This document shows positions 13,307-24,500 of a DNA stretch of 64,000 nt, one piece after another; position 1 is the stretch's first letter, and every line of letters begins with the position of its first letter. The stretch lies in contig OZ176054.1 of assembly GCA_964247055.1 (NCBI GenBank), positions 3,658,001 to 3,722,000 on the forward strand, written 5' to 3'. The position numbers were made by a program, and so were the translations under genes. Source of the DNA: Paragordius varius. Lineage: Eukaryota; Nematomorpha. The notes below the pieces were generated by a model. That model had not been told where the DNA came from and made no database searches. It saw nothing but the letters and a program-made list of their open reading frames with translations.

Positions 13307-16300
13307 TTGAGGACAATCTCTTATGAGGTGCTGATCGGATTTGCATTTGTAGCACAATTTTGTCGGTGATGTGCTATAATTCATTGTAGATTTGTGGCCA
13401 TTCCCCTGTGATGCAAACGGACAATTAGAAGCTATATGATTTGTGTATCGTCCACAATTAAAGCATCTAATAAAATAATAATAAAAAATGAAATAACTGA
13501 TTCCCGTTTTTTTACAAATTATTGATATATATTGTGTGCAAAAAAATTTTTTTTTATGAGATAGCTTATTACCAGCAAATTCATTTGCGGCAAAAATTTT
13601 TATTTGTTGACGACCTAGTTTTTGAAATATTCGGGGAAAATCGAAATTGGGCAAAAAGTTAAAATTAAGGATAATTTAAATAATAATGATAAAACTTGAG
13701 ACATTATGGTTTATTGTCATTTTAGCAGATATTAAAAATTTATAAATAGCATTAAATCATATTAGGGTTTTTTTAATTCAGATCAAAAAATGGCGCCTTT
13801 TTATTAACGTGCTAAAGAGACAAAAAAATATGAAACTATGAAAAATATTTTTTTAAAATTATTTAGTAGCTAAACTCACTATTAAAATCTTAACATCCAT
13901 ATTGTATTTAGAAAAAAAACTAATATACAAAATAAAACTAAAAAAATATTGTTTTTTATTTTTTCATTTTTTTGTCATTTGGTTTATGATAAAAATTTAA
14001 AGTTTTATTTTGGCATCTTACATGAGTGGGAATTTTAAAGTATATAAATTTATACAAAATAGAATTAAAATTAGTGGAATATCAACCAAAATCCATTAAA
14101 TCCCTGTAAGTTTGTTTTAACACATTAATATTTTTCTAGGATTCGTACGGATTTTTGGTTGATATTCTACCACTTTTAAATCCTATTTTGTATTAATTTA
14201 TATACTTTATAATTGCCGCTCAGATTCCAAAATAAAACAGAAATTTTATACACTCATAAATCAGATGACAAAAAAATGAAAATAAAAAACAATATTTTTT
14301 TAGTTCTATTTTGATATATAAGTTTTTTACTGAATAAAATAAGTGAGTTTAGCTAGAAAATAAAAAAAAAATAAATTTGTCTTTTTAGCACGTTAATAAA
14401 AAAGGCGATTTTTTATCTGAATTTACCTAACTATATGATTTTAGGCAATTTATTAATTTTAAATATCTGCTAAAATAATAATACACCATAATATCTCAGG
14501 TTTTATTATTTTTTTAATTATCTTTAATCATCCTTAATTTTCCTTTTTGCCCAATTTTGATTTTCTCTTAATTTCAAAAATTAGGTCGTCAGCAAATTAT
14601 TTTTGCGGTAAAAATATTCGCTGGTCATAAGCTATAAAAAAATTTGTTAAAAAAATTAACCCTCTTTTTGCACACTATATATGTATATATATTGTACATC
14701 TAAATATTTGACGATATATAATAATAATGATAAAGCTTATTGAAGGAGCTTAAATTTAAGGTCGTTAGTTTTTTTAATCATATATAAATTTAGTAACTTT
14801 GATTTTCGCATTTTTGCAGCAGGTCGACGTGTAGTCCCTTTGCAATTTTGTCCACCAGGACCAGTGACCAGCGTGGCTTCCAAGCCTTTTTCGGTAACTT
14901 TACTTAGAAATTCGACTAATTCATTGTCCTCCAAACTGCGAAACCCGTCCATTTTTATCACACTCTAAGAGGAAATATATTTGTACTTTAAATTTTAAGG
15001 TATTTAATAAAATAAACAACTTGTAAATATTTTTTTTGAATCAAAAAATCGTCCCGCCAAGGCATTTGTGTTAAACACCTTTGGACATTTCTTATTGAAT
15101 TTATATATTTTTTTTATATTAATATTTTCTTTCTCCTACTGTAAACCAGAGAGATAAAATTGACAGTTTTTTAAAAAAATGACGGATAAAAGTTTGAGAT
15201 CGGGGTTTTTCAATTTTGCATCAAAATTATTTTTTGGTATAATGCGCCTAAAAGATATTATGAATATTTAACACTCTATTACATTTTGGATTTTGAATAT
15301 CTTAAAAAGTATTTAAGGTATTAAGCCGAATTTAAAAATATGCTTTCTTTAGCCTTTTAGGCGCATTATAAAAAATTTTAATTCTCAACTCAAACTTTTC
15401 TGGCGCCAATTTTTTTCTATTACTTTTTTTATCGCTAATGCAATAGACAAATATATGTATACTAGCGTAAATCTTGTGCTGCTACGCAGTCCGAGGTAGT
15501 CCTTCGGACTTCTGGGGGGGCTATTTGAAAAAAGGGACAATAAAATGATCTACATATGTGGATTATTTCGAAACATTATTTAATAACTATGATCTCATAG
15601 GAATTTCAAAATGGTGCATTCATACTAATATATTGTTTACTTGGGCGATCAAAAAATTATTTTTGTGGACATAATTTTTTGAAAAAATGACATTTTACGG
15701 GGGGGAGCCAGTAAAAAGAGGGCCTAAATAAAAGCGAGCCGACTATGTTCGGCGCAATCAAAAATAAGTAAACAAAAATATATTTGAAATCGAATGGTTC
15801 TATACGTTTTCGGGAAAATTGTCAAAAGACACGATATTTGTGGACTTCTGTTCCAAAAAAAAACCGTTTTTTACACGGGTTGGGCCCGAACTGTGGGCCT
15901 AATTTAAAAAAAGGGCGAAGCTATTGTCGAGTCATTCATTAATGATTATATTTTTTCAATATTTGGATTTGAATGGGTTTACCGATTTTCCGGAAACAGA
16001 TAACAAAGCCAGCATTTTCCATTTTTATAAATATATAGATTAAGGTTAGAAAATGTGAATGGTTAACTTTAAAACGCTTTTAGGCTAGATACCAAAAAAC
16101 ATGATATATTTGGAATTTAATGTCAGTTGTTCGTTTCGATCATGTTTTGGAGCTGCCCCAATTTTAAACTCTAAAAGTCACAAAACTGTAAAATATAACA
16201 TTCATTATCAGATACATGAAAACAATGTTTAAAAACTAATATAACTTTTATAACTGTTGTTTATTCACAAAATTGAGCTCTGAGATATAAAACTACCCCA

Positions 16301-17307
16301 AAAGGCAGGGGCGTACCGAGGGGGGGGGGGGGGCAAGGGGGTGCATCATGCCCCGGGCGCCGTTATTTAGGGGCGCCTAATGATTTTTAAAATTAAATTT
16401 TAAGTATGCTAAAATAATAAGAACTTTCAAATGAGATTTTTCAGCAATTTAGGTAATAATCCCTATAATATATACTCTATTACTCACCTAATTAGTACCA
16501 TTGAATAAATTTAGTATCATATAAATATATATATTTAATAGATTTAAAATTTATATGACTGTACTGTCTTATGGTGTTTAGGTTACAACGTTTGTTTGTT
16601 TTTTACTAAATTGTTTTATTGGCTTGTTAAAAAAGGGGGGAGGGGCGCCCTAAAAGTTTTATGCCCCGGGCGCCGCAAATGCTCGGTACGCCACTACCAA
16701 AATGCAAACTAGCACAAAAAATGAAAGGGTAATGAAGTCTTAATTTGGAATATATTCTTATATATTTAATATCGCCATGGGACAGACAATTCCCCAAAAA
16801 GTAATTAAGTGTATATAAAGGTATATATTGAAATAAAAAATCATATATTTTTTTATTCTGTTCTTGGATCAAAAACGTAAATATTTATTATATTTAGAAA
16901 CGACAAAAAAGAGATTTGAAAATATAATAATTATTACATATTTACAAATATTTTTTTATATTTGGGTTTGGGGGCTATTATTTTCCTTCTAATAAATTAT
17001 GTTTGAAAAATATTTGTTTTAAAATATCATATTTTTGGTTTGGAAAAGTATTAAAAAACATAACGGTTCCATTTTTGTAATTTAAAAACCAACTCGGTTA
17101 ACCATGTCCTAATTTTTTCTGATTCAAAAACCTGCTCAAACAGATTGTACAGACTTTGGTTTGTTTTTGAATAAAAAATGGCCAAATAAGTGTAAAAACA
17201 TACTTGATAAACAAAAACATCTGGTTGACCATCATCAGGGACTATAAATCCATAACCTTTTACAACATTAAACCATTTGACTTTGCCGCTCCGTTTCTGT
17301 GAGTCGT
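13307..17307 (-). CDS. lin-28: LIN-28 RNA-binding protein (cold-shock domain plus two CCHC knuckles)
   Basis: LIN-28 binds precursor let-7 microRNAs and mRNAs and controls developmental timing. Three exons join in phase on the minus strand: 17307-17204, 14964-14798 and 13466-13307. The first gives the start of the cold-shock domain ([23 protein letters not shown]). The second completes it ([36 protein letters not shown]) and adds a basic linker. The third holds two zinc knuckles, [15 protein letters not shown] and [14 protein letters not shown]. This domain order is diagnostic of LIN-28. The first knuckle has five residues before its His (CX2CX5HX4C), which I recall also from fly and worm LIN-28. 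The exon with the start codon, to the right of 17307, was not found. After 13307 the frame runs 23 codons to a stop, so the C terminus may be there or on a further exon. Both visible introns are large and carry repeats. Confidence 0.88.
13534..14675. repeat. 1.1-kb near-palindromic inverted repeat in a lin-28 intron
   Basis: Two arms of about 550 bp, 13534-14105 and 14145-14675, are imperfect reverse complements around a spacer near 14125. Matched landmarks are GTGTGCAAAAA at 13534 and its complement ending at 14675; TTGACGACCTA near 13610 and TAGGTCGTCAGC near 14583; AACGTGCTAAAGAGAC near 13807 and CTTTTTAGCACGTT near 14380; and the innermost AATATCAACCAAAA and TTTTGGTTGATATT. Such arms fit a foldback-type or long-terminal-inverted-repeat transposon. 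It sits between the zinc-knuckle exon and the second cold-shock exon. Confidence 0.9.
15461..16041 (+). mobile_element. Helitron-like (HINE-type) element, copy A
   Basis: Begins near ACTAGCGTAAATCTTGTG with a GC-rich hairpin (TCCGAGGTAGTCCTTCGGA) and ends near AAATATATAGATTA. Its right 350 bp match 26011-26345 closely (shared landmarks GGACTTCTGTT, GGGCGAAG, CATTCATTAATGATTATA, ACAAAGCCAGCATTTT). The element is absent at the paralogous site near 45290, which fixes its borders to within a few bases. No terminal inverted repeats and no obvious target duplication argue for a rolling-circle type, but the class is inferred. Confidence 0.6.
16306..16696. mobile_element. Miniature element with G-run and 8-bp target duplication
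   Basis: A 391-bp element with inverted ends: left CAGGGGCGTACCGAG, right (read inward) TAGTGGCGTACCGAG. Flanks are CCAAAAGG (16298-16305) and CCAAAATG (16697-16704), a 7/8 duplication. Both ends carry GC-rich CCCCGGGCGCC blocks, and a run of 14 G lies just inside the left end. Eight-base duplications fit the hAT or P superfamilies. The paralogous site at about 45560 is empty. Confidence 0.8.
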
Positions 17308-19380
17308 CTATTTATGAATATTCATCATTTTAACTATCTAAAAACAGTTTTATTTTTGCCCGTTCCCATATATTTATAATCAGTTATTTTTACCTCACTA
17401 AAGGTCACACCAGTAAAAAAACTCTTTTTTTCTACTATTGTCCCTAAATTTATGTTAAAGTATGATAATTATGGTTATATTAACAATGATTATTACAAAC
17501 TTCTCTTAACTTTTCTAAAATACTATTTGATCGGGTTTGTTTCCATAGGCATCAAAAGATGGTGGCATTAAATTATATATATAAGCCAAACACACTCTAA
17601 TTTATTTAATAAGCAATTACAGACATTATCGTTTTTTGTATTTGGCAAAACAGCTTTTTTAAGGTGCTGGTTAGTTAGAGTGCTGTATACGTTTATTTGG
17701 TAATAAGATAAATTTTGGTTATGTTGTAAAAAATATTTGTTAAAAACAAATTATTGTCGCCATTCTCCAATGCTTTTTAATAATTATAATAGTTTCCGTT
17801 ACTCCCATAGGGCTGCTCTTGTTTTTTTTCCATTCTTTAACAAATATTTTTACAATTTAGACAATTTTTTTATCTTATTACCAAATATTCCAAATTAGTA
17901 GTAGATATCGTTTAAACGTCTTTAACACAATATCGATTAAAAAATTAATTATTTTATTATATACGAAAATAATTTATCAGTTAATTTATTTCCGTATAAC
18001 TAGCACAATCTACCGATTCATAAATGCGAATTTCATATATATTTTGTTCTGTTTATTATGTTATAAATTATTCAAAAAGTTTTGTTATTTAATATTTCGA
18101 TTAATTGCTTTACGGTTATAGAGTAAATTATATATTTGGATTATAAAACTAAGATAAATTAATTATTGGGAATGAATATTAAGGTGATCGGTCCTATTCA
18201 ATATTTAATAAACTCTATGAGTAAAACAATTGATTAGATATTTGAACATTTAAAATATGTCAACTTAAAAGAATGATAAAATAAATATAGATATTATACC
18301 TGACATTCTGAATATTTTAGTGTGATGTAATTTATCGTTTGTTAGTTATCAATCAATTCATTAGGTAATTCATTAAATTTAAGTGTAATAACGATACTGA
18401 GTATTACTAGAAACAAATATAAATCAAAAATAATTAACACACTTTTAAAAAAATAACGAATTACAAGAAGAGTTTTGTTGTTTGTAAAGAGATATCGGAT
18501 AGATATTTATGAAAAGCTATTTTTATCAATAACCTTATGGCTATAACAGAAAAATATAGGTTGTTGCTTTCTTTTATAGAAATTAATGAATATGGCCTAG
18601 GCTTCTCTACTAATCTAAATAATTATTATTTGTAAACAAGGTTAAGGTCAAAAAACTGAATTTAGCATTTTTTGAAATGAAAAACATATAAACAAAGTCC
18701 GGATGTTATAATTAGAGAGAAGGAATTTCTCCTTTTAATAAAGGGTTATTTTTAGTTACTTTCTTTTTTTCAACAAAACATTTAAAATATTTTTTTGACA
18801 CCAAATTTAATAATAATTTGGGTCATTAAAAAGGATTCAAATTATGGGTCCAACAATTATATATACAAAAATTTATTGTTTATTAGCAAAAAAACATAGT
18901 AAACAATACAATGTGTGAGGTATTGTTAAATGTACATTATAAATATTTTTGATGTAAGTTATATCATCTTTAGCAATGGATATTTTTTATTTATAAAATG
19001 CAAACATACGTTGCATTTTTTGCGAAATTCTCTTTCTTTACTAGATTGTACATAATATATAATAAACAGGGGTCAACATTATCACAAATATTTTTGCTTA
19101 CGCAAAAAGTAGTAGAAATAAAAACAAAATATTATGGTAAGTGACACTAAAAAACACGGACGGCAACCTGACAATGACAAATGTGTTTTTTAACAACATT
19201 ATCACTTTACTATAGGTGACTTAAGTTAAAAATGCAAATGAAGAATATCAAAAATTTAAGTAATTTAATTAACCGTCTTAGGTATTATTGGTTTGGCCCA
19301 GTTATTGGGAATGGATTAATTTACGATATATGTCTCTATCATTTGTTGCGTTTCGAGGTATGTTCAGTAATTTAAAGTCT
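17308..19380. other. AT-rich spacer, probably holds the 5' end of lin-28
   Basis: No exon with family support was found. The start codon of lin-28 should lie in this interval or further right, but no ATG with a suitable phase-1 donor stood out. Apart from AT-rich sequence I see no organised repeat. Confidence 0.4.
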
Positions 19381-19930
19381 TGTTCTATGATTTAAGTCCA
19401 AGTTGTTTTAGGCCTCCCTTTACGGTTGGGGGCAGGAATCTGTAAATCAAGAATTTCCTTTGCAGGTGAGTCTATACTGGATCTGTCTATGTGTCCAAAA
19501 TACCGAAGTCTATTTGTTCTGATAAAAGCTGTTATTGGTTCTAGTTCAATGGTAGGATTTATCATCATATATTTTAGCATTTTATCTTCTGTTCTTTTTA
19601 ATCTCGATTCTAATGTTTTTGTGATTGCCCAGGTTTCGCTGGCGTAGGTAAGGGTAGGGCGGACACCCACTTTATACATTTTGATTTTATTTTTTACGGT
19701 TATGTCTTTATGTGTCAAAACATATCTGAGTTGGTTAAATTTTGCCCAACCGAGTTTGATTCTATGTGATATGGTTGTTTGAGGGTCTCCATTATATTAC
19801 TGATATTACCTAAATAGGTAAAATCGTTGACGATTTCGAACCTACAGTCTTCGATACTAAACTCCCTTGACCGTCTTAATTCAATTTTATACAAATTATA
19901 ACTCAAAACATTTAGGCAAAATCTCATTCG
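19380..19930 (-). mobile_element. Non-LTR retrotransposon (LINE) reverse transcriptase, 3' fragment
   Basis: The minus strand encodes the C-terminal part of a LINE polymerase in two adjoining frames. About 19927-19715 gives FEIVNDFTYLGNI, and 19718-19392 gives KVGVRPTLTYASETWAIT, LKRTEDKMLKYM, NRLRYFGHIDRS and the terminal RKGRPKTTW. These are standard blocks after the catalytic domain of many LINE polymerases. The YADD-type catalytic box, the endonuclease and the 3' tail are not visible, so it is a 5'-truncated, frame-broken relic. Confidence 0.85.
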
Positions 19931-20304
19931 CTAACATAAGTGTTCAACAATCGTCTGTCACGAAAATAAAGACTTTTCCATTATATTGGTGATAAATATT
20001 TAAATATCCTAGTCATATCGACATCTTCAAGAAAGTAACGAGTGTTTCACTTCCAATACTCAGGTTAAATTTTAAAAAATGTAAAACTTCATTCTCTGAA
20101 GCAATTATTCGCGGGAATAGTGCAGGCCAACTAAATTCAATGGGTATTTTATGTCCCGAAATAAATGGAGTCACTAAAAATAAAACTGTGGATTCAGACC
20201 CATCCCCTGCAAAAAATGGTTTTTAAAAATAATATATCCTAATTTAGTGTTTAAAGCATTCTGGGTTAGGAGAAAACCCATTTGATTTCATATTACCATT
20301 AACT

Positions 20305-20597
20305 TAGAGGTGTTCAACACGCGGCCCTTCGAAACTCTCTCTGCAGTCCGCGAAAAATTTGGAAATCCATAATTTTCAAATCCTTGCTCAAATCTTAGTA
20401 AAATTGATATATCTTATACAATTCTAAATAAGTCTATGTAATTGACAACAAAGTTGAAAAAATGTTATATAGTGTTTGTATTTTCAATCTAATGTTTAAA
20501 ATCTAATAAATTATATATGAAAATCCATATATATTTCAGCGGCCCGCTGTTTTTTCTGAGTCGAGAATTAGGCCAAAGCATTTGTTGGACACCTCTG
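20305..20597. mobile_element. hAT-type miniature element
   Basis: Inverted ends TAGAGGTGTTCAACACGCGG (left) and CAGAGGTGTCCAACAAATGC (right, read inward), each followed by a GCGGCCC-type block. Flanking octamers CATTAACT and CATTACAT match at 6 of 8 positions. About 293 bp, no coding capacity. Same family as the copies at 36077 and 42348. Confidence 0.75.
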
Positions 20598-21512
20598 CAT
20601 TACATTAACAATTCCTTTTGAGCAATCATGACCGAGCCATTTTTATAGGGTTATTACCATTACTTTATACACACTCAAATGAAAGCTTTAAAATAATTAA
20701 CGGAATCTAAATTCTCAAATGATTTCATATAGTTAAATACTATTGATAAAAACGGTTTTATCTCGACCATTGTGCATCGACGAATGAAAACTACCTCGAT
20801 GAATGGCTAATGACATTCGGATTTATTTTGGATCATATATATTTGTGATTTTTAGTTAATCATTGCATATATCAAACGTAGTTTTAAAAAGCCTTGGCTT
20901 TTAGATAATCATTTAATATAATAATAAATCGAAATATAATCGATTATTTGAATTCCTTCAAAGAGATTACAAATAAACAGCAGATGAAAAAATTAACTGT
21001 AATCCCTATTTGTTTACGTTTTTACAAGGGCCAAAAAAAGAACGGGTGTTCATAATCTTTGTCGTATCTTAGCAAGTCTCATATATCCATTATTAGCGCA
21101 ATTTATTTGTTAACTGCAGGATTACATGATGCCTGTTAAAATGGTTTAATCATAATCCATTAATTTATTCTTAAGCGTTAAAAAACTCTAAGAAATAAAA
21201 TATATTGGAGAAATTGTTGCATACTAATAACAGCATACGACTCAAAAAATGACCCATTAAAGATGGCCAAAAGGTTTACCAAAATTTGCATGAAAAATGA
21301 TGGAGTTGAATATACCACAAAAGGATTAATGGCGAATAGTTTTGTACATTTTTAATTGAAATCTTAATAAAAAATAGAAGTGTCAAATAATATGTTTATA
21401 TCTTGAAAAGCACTAGAAGTAGCAATGCTAACGCAAATTTTTTGAAAGGACTAAATAACAGAAATCTGCTATGATTTCTATGCCCTACATATGTTAGGAA
21501 AATATTTAACAT

Positions 21513-24500
21513 GTGGTACGAATTGAACGTGTGCAACTAAAGCAGCACGCTAAATCATGCAGTTTGTGGTTTTTAATTTACTTTTGGGCAATCATGAAGG
21601 AGAAGTATATGGTTAATAAAAATTATAGGAGCTTGAAAAGATTTTATATTTTTACCCAAAACATTTGGTTACCACCAAGATCAGGATCGTTGGATTATGT
21701 GATGCGTTTTATAAATTTGCTCGATCGTTTGGGGAAACAGGATCTCCCTATTATATTTATACAGCCCATAAACTTTTGGTATTTTCAATCGACAATAAAA
21801 ATTGTTCCGTTTTGGTATATAATAATTTTATACATAGATATTGGATAAATTTTTAATAATTCATCCCCAAATCTTATCTTCCTTTTTAATTAAAACTAAT
21901 TACATGTTTAAGGTATTTTTGATTCATTTATATAGCTTTTTTATGGAAATTTATTTTCCAAGCTAAATATTGATACCGATGATAAAAATAAAACAGTAGC
22001 CAAAAAACAACTTCAACATTTCTATAATCCAGTATTTTATGATTTTTATGTCAGATTATGCTACAATTAGAAAATTTATTATATAAAGGAACGTCCAATA
22101 ATCATTTTTTGACAAATACATTGTTCGCTGATTTCACCAAAGAACGTGAACCGTTTTCAGACACAAATCAATATATCGAATTACAAAATGAGATTTCAAC
22201 TTTTGAAAACATTTATAGTCCGGGGCTTATCGGATCCATTATATTTACCAGAAACGGAGGCCCGATCCTGTGGTCTACATTGGATGAAGTAAAATTTTAA
22301 TATAAACAAAATTTAAACCAATGAAATATGACGCTTCATTATAATTTTATTTAGGACAAAAAACTTTTTTGTTAAAATTATATGAGGTTACTAATTTACA
22401 TTCACATACCCATAATCCTTATAATGAGACAAAAATAATCCTAATTAATTATTTTTATAATTTTTTCAGCTGTAGGATATTATTAATTATTATATATATA
22501 TTTTTGATGAAATTTGATTTTATTTCATATATTTTTATAAGGAGTTTGATGCGGATATTGACCACTTTGTCATGTCGATTATATATATATATATATATAT
22601 ATCCATTTTTTAGTCAAAAACAACATTTTATTAATCAAACGCAACATTTAGCAAATATTTTTTAAGCAAAAGTAATAATTTTTTATAAATAAAGATAAAT
22701 TATTTTACTTAATGACTATTTATTTTTAATTATTCATTTAATTTTAAGTCAAGGATCAGTAAATTAGCGTTGAATTATGATTTTTATTTTTGTCAATATT
22801 TATTTGATGATAAATTAATTTTCAATCATTTTAATATCGCCCATAACTTAATTCTATTATTTATTATATGAAACATTTTTTTAAACATTTTTTTATCTAT
22901 AAACAATATATTTTCAAATATAGGAGGTTTTTAATATTTTTAGTAGTATTTTATAAAAATAGTAGCGTAACTCAAGGGCAGGTATAAAAAAGCGTTCGGC
23001 AAAATTTTAGCCTTTATATGGGGAACATTTGGAATTATCATGGATTCCATATATTCCTATAAGTTTTTATTGCTTTAAAACTAAAAAGTTGTTCTATGGC
23101 GGCGAATTTTTCAGGGTGTAAAACTTTTCTTAGCGACTCATTGAAATAACCCCCTATACTAAAATGGTAATAAATATTTTAGGCCCTTATTGAACTCAAG
23201 TCATTCTATGGTGGCGCATTTTGCAGGGCAAAGGCCTAATTAAGGGGTAATTTAATACAACCGCTCTACTTAAATTTTTGCCTTTTTACGAGTAATATTT
23301 CAAGCCCTTATTGACTCATATGGCCTGATAAGTTTTTTGAATTACTCCTAAACAACGCAATTTCGATATGGTGGCGCGTTTTAGGCGGGTAGCTCTTTAC
23401 CCAGAGGCTGATACAAAAAAGCGCTTGATTAAAATTTTTGCCTATTTTTACGGAGAATATCTGTAATCATTGATTCCATATGCTTTCATTGGTTTTTGGA
23501 AAAATTGTCTCATAACTAAAAAATTTGGTGGCGCATTTTTCAGGGTGTGAAGGGCCTAATTAATTTTAAAAAACTGCGCGACTTAAATTTTTGCCTTGTT
23601 GCGGGTAATATTACAAGCCCTTTTATATGGCCTGATAGTTTTCTGAAATTTAGCCCCAAAGCCACGCTATTTCAATATGACGCGGTAGCTTTTAGCGGGT
23701 ATCTACTTACCCAGCAGCCAATAGAAAAAACGCTTGACTTAAATTTTTGCCTTTTTACATAGAATACCTGTAATCCTCATTACATTTTTACGGTCTACCC
23801 AGGGCGAAAAATAGATTCAAAAAAATTTTGTGGACTTTTTTTTAAAAAAAATGGCACAGTGGTACTCACGAAAAAAATTTGACGGGCCAAATAAATTATA
23901 TATTTTTTTCGAGGGCCAGAATCTTATAATGGCAAATATTCCATCGCTATTTGACACATATGCACATATTTATACTCTAAATCGGCACAATTGATTTTTT
24001 GCGGATCGCATGTAAATCAGCTAAAACTCGTTTTGCACCATTTAGTTTAAACAATTCAATTGATAACAACATTTATTTTGATATTAACCATTAATTTTTG
24101 ACAAATTTAGTTTCGCCGCATGACAGACCAATTTTAATACGTCGTCCATATCATCATCGGTTAAGGGATTTCTGTAGGTATTCTTGAGATACCTATTTTT
24201 GAATATGCCATCTCACACGTGTAAGTTGAGGGAAAAACAGTTAGGATAACTTGAGCACATTTTTTTATATTTTCATATTTATTTGGCACATCTTGCCAAA
24301 CCCATACATATCTTTCTTCGCTACGATTCTCCTTGAATATAGCCTCGAATTGAAATGATTTTTAAAATCTACGAATTCTTCAATGATATGCGCCTGATCA
24401 AAACCAAAATGCACAAGTTGCTTAATATTGGATATATCCATATGCCATGGATTTTCAACGAATTTTAAGCAATTTTTATTTTTGAAACTAAAAATTAAAT

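Larger units (their letters stand above)
15290..16760. repeat. Dispersed repeat, copy carrying two later insertions
   Basis: This stretch matches 45090-45600 in pieces: around 15325-15440 (AAGCC-AATT---AATATGC, then TCAAACTTTT-T-GCGCCA), 16060-16300 (TTTTAGGCT, AAAAGTCACA-AACTGT) and the right side CAAACTAG-AC at 16710. The match is broken at 15461-16041 and at 16306-16696 by two other elements that the copy at 45 kb lacks. I cannot assign the underlying family. Confidence 0.7.

Noticed and set aside
13307-13466. Abnormal first zinc knuckle in LIN-28 (extra residue before His)
   Set aside because: I recall the same CX2CX5HX4C spacing in fly and worm LIN-28, so it is probably normal for invertebrates.
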